Shown here: positions 40,616 to 49,073 of the stretch, piece after piece | Layout: the number at the start of each line of letters is the position of its first letter | Position numbering within the stretch: the first letter of the stretch is position 1 | Source of the DNA: an uncultured Myxococcales bacterium | GTDB lineage: Bacteria; Myxococcota; Myxococcia; Myxococcales; Myxococcaceae | DNA: 64,000 nucleotides | NCBI GenBank assembly: GCA_937980205.1 | Contig: CALJKW010000009.1 | Location: 1 to 64,000 of the forward strand | Direction of reading: 5' to 3' | Notes under the pieces: generated by a model | The model's database searches: none | What the model was told of the DNA's origin: nothing | Seen by the model: the letters and a program-made list of their open reading frames with translations, nothing else | Made by a program: the position numbers and the translations under genes

Positions 40616-42163
40616 ATGAAACGGGGCTCAATCGTCGTGTTGCTGTGGGTTTCCGCGTGCAACTGCGGTGGAGTGAACCCGAACAACGACGCAGGGCCCG
40701 GCGGTGACGGCGGCCTGTGCATCGCCGCCGGCCAGCCGTGCAGCGCTTCGACGCCCTGCTGTGGCGGCGCGTGCAACGGCAGCGTGTGCACCGCCAGCAC
40801 GTTCTGCAAGGCCGCCGGCGCCGCCTGTACGGCGAACACCGACTGCTGCCTCGGCCAGTGCACGAACGGCACGTGCGGCGGCCAGGCCTGCAAAGACGTC
40901 GGCACCGCGTGCACCGGCGCGGGCGAGTGCTGCACGCAGACCTGCACGAACGGCATGTGCGGAACGCTCGGCGGCGGCACCTGCAAGGTGCTCGGCCAGG
41001 CCTGCTCCAGCGGCGGGGAGTGCTGCTCGACGAACTGCACCGGCGGCATCTGCGCCAAGGCCTACTACTGCCAGCCCAACGGAGACGTCTGCACCAGCGA
41101 CGCCGAGTGCTGCGGCCACAAGTGCTCCGCCAGCGGCGGAGCCGCCGGCCGCTGCGAGTTCGTCACCGGCGGCGGCGGCGGCGGCTGCCTGCAGGAAGGC
41201 AACCCGTGCAACGGCGGCAGCAACTGCTGCTCGCGCATCTGCTTCGACCCCGGCTCCGGCGTCACCGTGTGTCTGCCCGCCGGCGGCTGCCGCCTCACCG
41301 GCACGTGGTGCAACACCGCGCAGGACTGCTGCGGCGGCGGCACGAACCCGAACGGCAGCGTCATGTGCTCGGGCGGCCGCTGCGACAACGGCCAGGCGTG
41401 CAACCCGGTCGGCAACATCTGCGGCGCCCCGGTGCTGCGCGACGGCGGCAGCATCAACGCTTCGCAGAACTGCTGCGACGGCATGAAAGAGGTCTGCAAG
41501 GCCGACAGCTCCGGCATCCCTCGGTGCTTCGGCGGCGGCTCGGGCCAGTGCCCGACCGGCTACACCGGCCAGGCGCCGTGCTGCATCGCCGCGGGCAACA
41601 CCTGCCAGTTCAAAGATCAGTGCTGCGACGGTCTGCCCTGCGTGCCGGGCGCCGACGGCGGCCTCAGGTGCCAGGGCCAGGCGTGCAAGCCCGCCGGCGC
41701 GACGTGCGCGTCGGCGAGCGAGTGCTGCCCGGGCAGCCCGTGCCTCGGCGGCGTGTGCTCACCGTTCACCGAGGGCTCGCCCGACGGCGGAGGCGGCACG
41801 CTTCCCGACGGCGGCGGCGGCGGCAGCTCGGACGGCGGAGCGGTGTGCCTCGCGAACACGGCCGCCTGCACGAGCTCGGCGCAGTGCTGCTCGCGCGTGT
41901 GTACGAACGGCACGTGCACTCCGCCGGCGGCGTGCCAGCCGCAGGGCACCTCGTGCACCGCGAGCCTCGACTGCTGCACCGGCCTCTCGTGCATCGTGCA
42001 GGCGGGCATGATCACCGGCACGTGCCAGGCGGCGAGCTGCGTGAGCCTCGGCCAGACCTGCACCGCCGCGTCGGGCTGCTGCGCGAGCCTCGCCTGCCTC
42101 GACGGCTCGGGGAACCCGTGCGGCGCGACCGGCGCGTGCACCTGCAACGCGGTGATCAACTGA
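40616..42163 (+). CDS. Lipoprotein with 13 tandem six-cysteine (knottin-pattern) repeats
   Basis: A 515-aa lipoprotein (VLLWVSACNCGG, Cys15). From about residue 34 to the end it consists of 13 units of about 28-50 residues. The shared plan is C-x6-C-x5-6-CC-x3-4-C-x4+-C, for example CKDVGTACTGAGECCTQTC in unit 3. The C-C-CC-C-C order is that of inhibitor-cystine-knot peptides, and each unit could form three disulfides. Units 8 and 10 have long Gly/Asp-rich insertions; unit 13 has extra cysteines. No enzyme motif is present, so it is likely a surface binding or structural protein. It is divergent from the ECF operon and its stop abuts the TadE gene's stop. Confidence 0.88.
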   Translation: MKRGSIVVLLWVSACNCGGVNPNNDAGPGGDGGLCIAAGQPCSASTPCCGGACNGSVCTASTFCKAAGAACTANTDCCLGQCTNGTCGGQACKDVGTACTGAGECCTQTCTNGMCGTLGGGTCKVLGQACSSGGECCSTNCTGGICAKAYYCQPNGDVCTSDAECCGHKCSASGGAAGRCEFVTGGGGGGCLQEGNPCNGGSNCCSRICFDPGSGVTVCLPAGGCRLTGTWCNTAQDCCGGGTNPNGSVMCSGGRCDNGQACNPVGNICGAPVLRDGGSINASQNCCDGMKEVCKADSSGIPRCFGGGSGQCPTGYTGQAPCCIAAGNTCQFKDQCCDGLPCVPGADGGLRCQGQACKPAGATCASASECCPGSPCLGGVCSPFTEGSPDGGGGTLPDGGGGGSSDGGAVCLANTAACTSSAQCCSRVCTNGTCTPPAACQPQGTSCTASLDCCTGLSCIVQAGMITGTCQAASCVSLGQTCTAASGCCASLACLDGSGNPCGATGACTCNAVIN

Positions 42164-42874
42164 TCAGCGCGGGCAGTTCTGCTCGGTGAAGCGCACCGGC
42201 GACATCATGCGCGTCGCGTACGTGACCTGAATCGGGAACACGTACTGCTTGAGGTCGAACCGGCGCACCAGCTCGGTGGCGAGCTCGGCGCGCGGCCCGC
42301 TCGAGTACCGCACCCAGTTCGCGTCGCGCTTCACCGGCATGATCGGGTCCGCCGTGTGCAGCTCGCGCAGGCCGAAGTGCGCCATCGCCATGCGCACGAA
42401 GACCCAGTTTGCGAACGGAATCTTGAGCGGCGCCCAGAACACCATGCGCACGTCGAGGAACCGGTGGGGAGGCAGATCCCACGTCTCCTCCTCGTCGGCC
42501 CGCACCGAGCCGACCAGCGGCTCGAGTCGATCCATCCACACCACCGGGCCGTCACGGCCGTCGTCCTCGGAGGGCACGTAGCGGTTCGACTGCATCCGCA
42601 GGCGGACCTCGTCCGCGTACCTCGTGCCCCGCGACGGCGCCTTCGCGAACCCCGAGTCGATCGCCGGCAGCAGCACGAGGTGCGCCGTGTCGTACATCGT
42701 GAAGCAGTCGCCGAAGTTCTGCGCGCCGGCCCGCACCGCGCGCGACGCGGCGTACTGCGCGAGGATGCGCGCCTGCATCAGCATGAAGAGCTGAATGGCC
42801 CCGAGGATCATGAAGACGAGCAGCGGCATGGTGAGCGCCGTCTCGACCGCGGCCTGCCCCCGCCTGAGCCTCAT
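42164..42874 (-). CDS. TadE-like pseudopilin/assembly protein
   Basis: A 236-aa protein with the TadE signature: basic start MRLRRGQAAVETALTMPLLV, a membrane helix (about 16-38) and a long extracytoplasmic domain. Glu at the G-Q-A-x-x-E position (QAAVE) matches TadE/TadF-like pseudopilins of Tad/Flp pilus systems. It is last in a five-gene operon headed by a Ser/Thr kinase, and its ATG overlaps the preceding stop as ATGA. The C-terminal domain has no match I recognise. Confidence 0.82.
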   Translation of the reverse strand: MRLRRGQAAVETALTMPLLVFMILGAIQLFMLMQARILAQYAASRAVRAGAQNFGDCFTMYDTAHLVLLPAIDSGFAKAPSRGTRYADEVRLRMQSNRYVPSEDDGRDGPVVWMDRLEPLVGSVRADEEETWDLPPHRFLDVRMVFWAPLKIPFANWVFVRMAMAHFGLRELHTADPIMPVKRDANWVRYSSGPRAELATELVRRFDLKQYVFPIQVTYATRMMSPVRFTEQNCPR

Positions 42875-43500
42875 CGCTCCATCACCGGCCGCACGGTGAG
42901 CGCGACCGAGCGCAGGCCTCCGCTGCGCGCGCTGTGGGTGACCTCGAGCAGCTGGCCCGACTTGAGCCACCCGTTGTGCTCGTCCGAGCGCTTGAAGCCG
43001 TTCTTCGTGAGCACCTCGGCGTAGAACGCCTCGACCTCTTCGGGCGTCGCCTTCACGAGGTACGTCATCGTGAGCCCGCTCTCCGACGACGCCTCGGCGA
43101 GGTCCGTCGCGCCCGGCAGCGCCGGCATCGTGCCCTTCTCTTTCGTCCACTCGCCGGAGAGGTCCGCGCGGCCGGCGATGACCGTCGTGGTGCCGTCGCC
43201 GTTGTCCTTGAAGATCGCCGTGTAGCTCTTGCGCGTCGGGTGGTCGTAGCCGGTGAGCTGCGGCGCGCCGCTGATCTGTCCGCGGTTCTTCGCGCGCGGG
43301 ATGAACAGGTCGTGGCGCTTGAACGACTGGAACACCCACGCCCACGCCTCGGCCGGCTTGAGCTTCACCCGGTACGCGCGCGCCTCGACCTTCGTGCCGT
43401 TCGACTGCAGCTCGCCCGTCACCGGCACCTCGAGCTGCACGTTCGGCATCCCCTCGAAGGGATCGATCGCGAGCACCAGCGTGAGGAGAGCCGTCACCAC
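42871..43500 (-). CDS. Exported hypothetical protein in Tad-like operon
   Basis: A 209-aa protein with an N-terminal hydrophobic segment (ALLTLVLAIDP) and a GTG start. The mature part has two similar alpha/beta halves (VKLKPAEAWAWVFQSFKRHD and VKATPEEVEAFYAEVLTKNG), suggesting an internally duplicated fold. No catalytic motif. It lies between two TadE-like genes with coupled starts, so it probably serves the same apparatus. Confidence 0.72.
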   Translation of the reverse strand: MVTALLTLVLAIDPFEGMPNVQLEVPVTGELQSNGTKVEARAYRVKLKPAEAWAWVFQSFKRHDLFIPRAKNRGQISGAPQLTGYDHPTRKSYTAIFKDNGDGTTTVIAGRADLSGEWTKEKGTMPALPGATDLAEASSESGLTMTYLVKATPEEVEAFYAEVLTKNGFKRSDEHNGWLKSGQLLEVTHSARSGGLRSVALTVRPVMER

Positions 43501-43513
43501 TTCTAGACCCGTT

Positions 43514-44551
43514 TCAGTTGGGGTTCGTCTGGTACGCCGGGCAGCCGTAGACGCTCAGGAAGCACTGCGGCACGCCGTACACGCCGCCGTTGCGCTTGTT
43601 CCACCGCACCTCCGAGTTGCCCAGGTCCGCGCCGACCGTCGGGTACATCAGGTTCGGGTTGTACTCGGGGAACACGCGGTGCCGCTGCACGTTCACGCCG
43701 TTGCCGCGCTCGCCGACGTAGCTCATCGAGAAGCGCGTCTCGTTCATCCACTCCTGCTCGGAGCCGTTCATGCCGCCGCCGATGCGCATCAGCCGCTGCG
43801 CCGGAGTCTCGGTCGTCGCTTCAGAGTACGGCCCCCCCGCGCGGTCGAACAGCTCGCGCACCACGTGATGGTACGGCCGGTTGTGCACGCGTCCCTCGCG
43901 CGAGTCCGGCACGTCGTCGTTGATCTCGCTGTCGCGCCCGCCCATCGGCCCCTCGAACGCCCAGTCGCCGGTCAGCGTCGCGAGCCGCCCGTTGCAGTTG
44001 CCGTTGCGCGGCATGCCCGCACCGCAGACGCGAATCGTCGTGAACCTCGCGTGCTGCTCCTGGAAGAACCCGCCGGCGCCCTCCGCGAACGACTCGGAGA
44101 CCCCGAACAGGCTCATGCGCGCGCGCGCCTCGCACGAGACGCCGCCGCGGTTCTCGTAGATGTTGCGCAGGTAGCGCAGCGCCGAGGCGCCCTCGGCCGT
44201 GAGCGCCGGCCGCTGCACCTCGAACTGCACGGTGTCGTCGCGCCGGCAGCTGACGTTCACGCCCGACACGTCGGTGAAGACCCCCTTGAAGCCGTTCGCG
44301 TAGCGCGCCTGCGTCGCGGAACCGGCCGACGCGGGGCTGAACGGAGAATAGGTGTTGCCGCTCTGCACGTTGTCGAAGCTGAACAGGTGCGTGCGGTCTC
44401 CCGACGCGCGGTGCATCGCGTGCTGCGCCGCTTCCTTCGCCTTCAGCATCGCGTAGCCGGCCTCACCGAAGTGGACGCCGAACACGAGCACGGTGACGAA
44501 GACGAGCGCGCCGAGCGCGAGCTCCGTCGTGGCCTGCCCGCGCTGCTTCAT
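43514..44551 (-). CDS. TadE/TadG-like membrane-anchored protein
   Basis: A 345-aa protein with the start MKQRGQATTELALGALVFVT, a membrane helix at about 12-32, then a conserved helix region (HFGEAGYAMLKAKEAAQHAM). A large extracytoplasmic domain follows with several Cys (VSCRRDDT; IRVCGAGMPRNGNCNG; CFLSVYGCPAY). The QATTE motif again matches TadE-like pseudopilins. The ATG overlaps the upstream TadG-like gene as ATGA. Confidence 0.8.
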   Translation of the reverse strand: MKQRGQATTELALGALVFVTVLVFGVHFGEAGYAMLKAKEAAQHAMHRASGDRTHLFSFDNVQSGNTYSPFSPASAGSATQARYANGFKGVFTDVSGVNVSCRRDDTVQFEVQRPALTAEGASALRYLRNIYENRGGVSCEARARMSLFGVSESFAEGAGGFFQEQHARFTTIRVCGAGMPRNGNCNGRLATLTGDWAFEGPMGGRDSEINDDVPDSREGRVHNRPYHHVVRELFDRAGGPYSEATTETPAQRLMRIGGGMNGSEQEWMNETRFSMSYVGERGNGVNVQRHRVFPEYNPNLMYPTVGADLGNSEVRWNKRNGGVYGVPQCFLSVYGCPAYQTNPN

Positions 44552-46503
44552 CGCACCACTCCGTTGCCGTCGCCGGGCTGGCGCTGCATGCCGTGCACCT
44601 GGTTGCGCAGGGCGTCGTAGGCGTCGCGCGCATCGCGGCGGTCGCGGTACTGCGGCACGTCCGAGCGCAAGATGTCCATCATGGGCATCCTGTTCGGGGG
44701 CAGGCGCGTGGCGGCCGTCGGGTCGAAGCGCCGCGGGCGGCCGTCGACCTCGAGCGGCTGCAGCGTCGCCCGCCAGAACGGGTTCAAGAGGTTCGGCGGC
44801 TCGCCGAGGTGCTCGCGGCGGTGGTAGTGCGCGACCCCCGCCGCCGAGGCCGTCATCACGTCGGCCTTCTGCATGTCGAAGTCGCTGCCCCGCTGCGTGA
44901 ACCCGAAGTGGAACTTCTGCGCCCACGGATCCGAGGCGAGCGGGAAGCTTCGCGTGAGGAACACCGGGACGACCGGCTGGCCCCAGATGCCGTGCGCGCC
45001 GTCGAGCCCCGCGGGGTCGGCGAGCACGTAGGCGAGGATCTCCTCGGGCAGGGTCTCGTGCTCGAGCATGTGCTCACCGGTGACGTTGGTCGAGGCGTAG
45101 TGCCCGTGCCGGCCGTGGCAGCCCATCGGGCCGATGCCGTTCGACTCGGTCCAGTGCATGCCGTCGAGGTGCTCGCTCGAGTACCCCTGGTGCACACCGG
45201 CACTCCCCGAGCTGCGGACGTTCACGCCCATCGGCAGCGTCTCGTAGCGCTGGTTCGTCACCGGGTCGGGGCCAGAGAGCGGGACGCCGCTGCGGATGTA
45301 CCGCGGAGTGCGCCCCGCGCACGCGTCCCGGTACATGACCGTCACGGTGCCGCCCTGCGTGCGCCCGTACGAGAAGCCCATGCCGGGCTCGAGGTCCTGC
45401 ACGTTGACCATCGGCTCCTCGAACCGCTTGGGGATGGATGGCGTGTTGTCCTGAATGCCCCAGGTGTAGTCGCTCATCACGTCGGGCTCGGTGAAGGAGA
45501 CCGCGAACGGCTGCTCCGGGTACGCCTGAAACGCCGCGGTCGCGAAGTCGCGCAGCTGGCGGAACAGCGGGGCGAAGTTGTCCGACCGGGCCTGCGCCTG
45601 CTGCAGCGACAGGCGCTCGCGCGGGCGCGTGCCCATGATGGCGTTCGCGAAGCCCTCTTCGAAGCCGCGCCAGCGCTGCGTGTACGCGTTGCCGTCGGTC
45701 GAGCGCGTCGCGCTGTCGAGCTCGCTCTTCGCCTGCTGGCCCGCCTCGACGACGAGCCCGCTGCGGATCTTCGCGGCGCCCGCGATGTCTTCGGCGAGGT
45801 TGCCGTTGCCGACCTGGCGGCGCAGCTCGCGGTACGTCGAGCGCTGAATTTTGGTGAGATCGTGAATCGCGGTGTGCGCCGCCTTGAGCTCGTCGGTCGC
45901 GCGGTGCTCGAGCGTGGCGAGGTTCTCCCAGTTCCAGCCGTCGCCGCGCGCGAACGGCCGTCGCCGCGTACACAACGTCGTGCTCACGTGGTAGTTGCAG
46001 TAGCCGTCGACGTTGTCGCCCGAGTGCGCAGGCGGCGGGCCCGGCGACATGTAGAACAGCGACGCGTGCCACATCTCGTAGCTGGCATCGCGCGTCTCCC
46101 AGGTGACCGCATCGCAGCGGCCCGACGGGTTGTTGAGGCCGGGGAACGCATCGGCGAGCCGCACCGGGTTGCCGGTCATGTCCATCATCCGGAAGAAGTT
46201 CGCGGCGAGGTTGAACGCGTTGTGGCCGTCGCTGATGTACGCCATCTGCGCTTCGATGCCGGCCATCGTGACGTAGTGCGCGATGATCGCGCGGTTGAGC
46301 AGCGCGGCGGTGTTGAACGTGCGCGCCGTCGAGACCGCCGCCGCGTACGCCGTCGCGTCGGCGGCGTTGTTGAGGTCGGCCTTCCGCGCCGCCTGCATGC
46401 CGAAGCTGATGGTCATCAGCACCATCAGCGTGATGAGCAGCGCCGTGAGCGAGAAGAGCGCCAGGGTCTGCCCGCGAGCTCTGTCGCGCCTCACGGTTCG
46501 CAT
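44548..46503 (-). CDS. TadG-like pilus-assembly protein
   Basis: A 651-aa protein with the TadG N-terminal pattern: RARGQTLALFSLTALLITLM, a membrane helix (about 16-38), GMQAARKADLNNAADATAYA (the helper motif of PF13400) and AAVSTARTFNTAALLNRAII. A large His/Cys-containing extracytoplasmic domain of about 550 residues follows. In Tad systems TadG supports pilus assembly and cell-surface linkage. The start overlaps the kinase gene's end by 13 bases. The ATG at 46503 is chosen because it opens on the conserved basic-hydrophobic start. Confidence 0.82.
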   Translation of the reverse strand: MRTVRRDRARGQTLALFSLTALLITLMVLMTISFGMQAARKADLNNAADATAYAAAVSTARTFNTAALLNRAIIAHYVTMAGIEAQMAYISDGHNAFNLAANFFRMMDMTGNPVRLADAFPGLNNPSGRCDAVTWETRDASYEMWHASLFYMSPGPPPAHSGDNVDGYCNYHVSTTLCTRRRPFARGDGWNWENLATLEHRATDELKAAHTAIHDLTKIQRSTYRELRRQVGNGNLAEDIAGAAKIRSGLVVEAGQQAKSELDSATRSTDGNAYTQRWRGFEEGFANAIMGTRPRERLSLQQAQARSDNFAPLFRQLRDFATAAFQAYPEQPFAVSFTEPDVMSDYTWGIQDNTPSIPKRFEEPMVNVQDLEPGMGFSYGRTQGGTVTVMYRDACAGRTPRYIRSGVPLSGPDPVTNQRYETLPMGVNVRSSGSAGVHQGYSSEHLDGMHWTESNGIGPMGCHGRHGHYASTNVTGEHMLEHETLPEEILAYVLADPAGLDGAHGIWGQPVVPVFLTRSFPLASDPWAQKFHFGFTQRGSDFDMQKADVMTASAAGVAHYHRREHLGEPPNLLNPFWRATLQPLEVDGRPRRFDPTAATRLPPNRMPMMDILRSDVPQYRDRRDARDAYDALRNQVHGMQRQPGDGNGVVR

Positions 46504-48413
46504 CCGACTCCTCCGCCTTTGCACACGCGATCTTCTGCAGGGCTGCGCTCTTCCTGCATCGGGCGATCGGCCCCCAGGTTCACGCCGCCGATGACGAGCT
46601 CGACGAGCACTCCGACCTTCTGCTTCTCCGGCGAGGGAAACGGCCAGATGAGCTCCTCCGGCGGCCAACCCGGGCACTCGGCGCGCAGCACGTGCTCACC
46701 TTTCCGCAGCAGGCCCGACACGTAGGGCGTGGGGCCGACGAGCGCGCCGTCGATCCACAGCCGGCAGGTGATCTCGTCGAGGCCCACCGTCGTGATGATG
46801 CGCACGGCGCCCTTCGGCACCGCGCTGCGGTTCGGCGTGCGGCCGCGCTTCGGCGGCGTGTCCGTCGGAGGCGCCGCGTTCACCGTCACCTTCCGCTCCT
46901 CGATGTGCGGCAGCGGCGGCGGAGGCACCGGCGTCGACACCGCCTCCGGCGGCGGCCCCGGCGGAGCGTTCGGCGCCGGCGGCTCGACGTTCACCTGCAC
47001 CGCGACCTTCGGCGCGTCGACGCGCACCGGCGGCGGCACCGGCTCGGGCGGCTGCGCCATGCTGGCGATGACGACGAAGGCGACGAGCCCGGCCACGACC
47101 GCCATCGCCAGCATCACGCCCCTCGTCAGCGGCTTCGCGGTCGGCCGCGTCACCTGCTCGCGGACGAGCGCGGGGAAGGGGCGCGTGCTCAGCGCCTGGC
47201 CCTGCACCGTCGACTCGTCCTCGAGGGGCCGGGGAGGCGCCTCGCGCGTCTGGGGCTCGCGCAGCGCGAGCGGCAGCGCGACGACGGAGGTCGAGTCGTC
47301 GCGCAGCGCCGGCATCGCGCGCGTCGTCTCGTCCACGAGCGCCGGCATCGGCTTCGTCAGCGCCTCGGGCGGATCGACCGGCGTCGTGTCGGGCTCGCGC
47401 TCGACGCCGTGGGACCCGCGGCGGCGCTCGCGCTCGGGCAGCACCATCGGCGGCAGCTGCAGCGCGGCGGGCGCGTGCGGCGAGAGCACGGCGCGGACCT
47501 CGGCGAGGCCGGGCCTCGCTTCCGGCGCGACGGCGAGCATCTTCACCACCACGGCGCCGACGCCTGGCGGCAGCCCCTCGGCAGAGGGCCGCGGCGCGGT
47601 CGCGTGCGCGACGAGCACCTCGGCGAGGTCTCCGGTGAACGGCGGGCGGCCGGTGAAGAGCTCGTGCATCAGGCAGCCGAGCGCGTAGACGTCGCTCTTG
47701 CCGTCGACGGCGCGGCCGGAGATCTGCTCGGGAGAGAGGTACTCGGCGGCGCCGACGAGCTCACCGGTGCGGGTGAGATCGCTGCCCGACTCGAACGCCT
47801 GCCCCAGGTCGAGCAGCGTCACGCGCGACTCGTCGTCGACGAAGACGTTGCTCGGCTTGAGGTCCCGGTGCACCACCTTCGCATCGTGCAGCGCCTGGAG
47901 CGCGTCACATACCGGCAGGACACAGAATGAAACCTCGGAGAGACTCAGTTTCCCGCCGCGCTGGTGCATGAGCTCGGCGAGCGTGCGGCCGGACAACAGC
48001 CGCATGACCGTGAACGGGCGCCCCTCGAAGCGGCCCGAGCCGAGCACGGGCGTGAGGTTCGGGTGATCCAGCATCGCGAGCACGCGGGCCTCGCGCTCGA
48101 AGCGGTTCACCTGCGACGGGCTCGACCCGAGCGACTCGTGGAGGATCTTGATCGCCACGCGGCGGTCGAGCGCGACGTCCTGCGCTTCCCAGACGATGCC
48201 GGTCTTGCCCTGACCGATGGGGCGAATGAGCCGCCACTGGTTCTCGAGCAGGCCGGCCTTCGCGAGCGTCTGCAGCTCGGTCGGCAGCGCGCCGCCTCCG
48301 GTCGTGCCGCCCTTGCCGTCGGCGTCGACCATGCGGCCGCAGCGGAAGCAGGCCATCGCGCCGAGCGCGAGCGCGGCGCCGCAGTGGGGACACGAGAGGG
48401 TCAACGGCCCCAT
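46491..48413 (-). CDS. Ser/Thr protein kinase with N-terminal zinc ribbon and C-terminal PEGA domain
   Basis: A 640-aa kinase heading the Tad-like operon. It has a zinc ribbon (C8, C11, C22, C25) and a kinase domain from about residue 60: IGQGKTGIVWEA, Lys89, HRD 182-184 with LKPSNVFVDD, and DLG 202-204 instead of DFG. A Pro-rich linker follows, then one membrane helix at about 460-480 (GVMLAMAVVAGLVAFVVIAS) and a C-terminal PEGA-like domain (CRLWIDGALVGPTPYVSGLL). Activity is likely, since DLG occurs in active bacterial kinases. Coupling to pseudopilin genes suggests it phosphorylates or senses that apparatus. Confidence 0.93.
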   Translation of the reverse strand: MGPLTLSCPHCGAALALGAMACFRCGRMVDADGKGGTTGGGALPTELQTLAKAGLLENQWRLIRPIGQGKTGIVWEAQDVALDRRVAIKILHESLGSSPSQVNRFEREARVLAMLDHPNLTPVLGSGRFEGRPFTVMRLLSGRTLAELMHQRGGKLSLSEVSFCVLPVCDALQALHDAKVVHRDLKPSNVFVDDESRVTLLDLGQAFESGSDLTRTGELVGAAEYLSPEQISGRAVDGKSDVYALGCLMHELFTGRPPFTGDLAEVLVAHATAPRPSAEGLPPGVGAVVVKMLAVAPEARPGLAEVRAVLSPHAPAALQLPPMVLPERERRRGSHGVEREPDTTPVDPPEALTKPMPALVDETTRAMPALRDDSTSVVALPLALREPQTREAPPRPLEDESTVQGQALSTRPFPALVREQVTRPTAKPLTRGVMLAMAVVAGLVAFVVIASMAQPPEPVPPPVRVDAPKVAVQVNVEPPAPNAPPGPPPEAVSTPVPPPPLPHIEERKVTVNAAPPTDTPPKRGRTPNRSAVPKGAVRIITTVGLDEITCRLWIDGALVGPTPYVSGLLRKGEHVLRAECPGWPPEELIWPFPSPEKQKVGVLVELVIGGVNLGADRPMQEERSPAEDRVCKGGGVGCEP

Positions 48414-48542
48414 CAGGGCAGCGGAGCGGCGGCGGCGTCAATCACCCCGCCGGCGACGCCACCGGACGGTGACTGTGTTTCCCCACCGGCCGAAGCGGCC
48501 TTCTGCTCCCCGACGTCGATCTCTTCCCGCGGGCGCGGCGCC

Positions 48543-49070
48543 TCAAGGCAGCGGGCCGAAGCCCGCGTCGATGGCCACCGCGCGGAAGCGGCCCGACAGC
48601 GTGCGGCCGAAGCCGATGTCGCCACCGGTGTCCTTGAACACGATGCTGAAGTCTCCGACGGTCTCCTCGCCGGGGTTGCCGCCGTGCGAGACGAAGAAGT
48701 CGCCGCGCTGCACGTCGGGCAGCAGGCGCGGCGGCTCACCGCCCGGGGCGTGCACGACGCTGACCCTCGGGTGACCGAGCGCGTACTCTCCGGCGAGATC
48801 GATGCGGGTGCCGGGCACCAGCGGCAACAGCGTGCCGCCGTCGGTCGAGTTCGTGCCGCCGTCGGGGATGTGCAGCGACACCGTCACGCTGGCGACGACG
48901 TCGAGGTAGATGTTCCGGTTCCGCAGGTACGTGACGCGAATCGCCTCGTCGTTCTTGTGAATCTCGACGCGCGAGACGTCGAGCGAGAACACCTCGCTCA
49001 TGCTGCCCGAGAGCGAGTTCTCCTCGAGGCAGGCCGACGTGAGCAGGACGACGAGCGCGAGTCGCTTCAT
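48543..49070 (-). CDS. Hypothetical lipoprotein
   Basis: A 175-aa lipoprotein (MKRLALVVLLTSAC, Cys14) with a beta-rich mature part (SLDVSRVEIHKNDEAIRVTY; VGDFSIVFKDTGGDIGFGRT) and no recognised domain. Its start lies 3 bases after the stop of the larger upstream lipoprotein, so the two form an operon. Confidence 0.72.
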   Translation of the reverse strand: MKRLALVVLLTSACLEENSLSGSMSEVFSLDVSRVEIHKNDEAIRVTYLRNRNIYLDVVASVTVSLHIPDGGTNSTDGGTLLPLVPGTRIDLAGEYALGHPRVSVVHAPGGEPPRLLPDVQRGDFFVSHGGNPGEETVGDFSIVFKDTGGDIGFGRTLSGRFRAVAIDAGFGPLP

Positions 49071-49073
49071 CGG

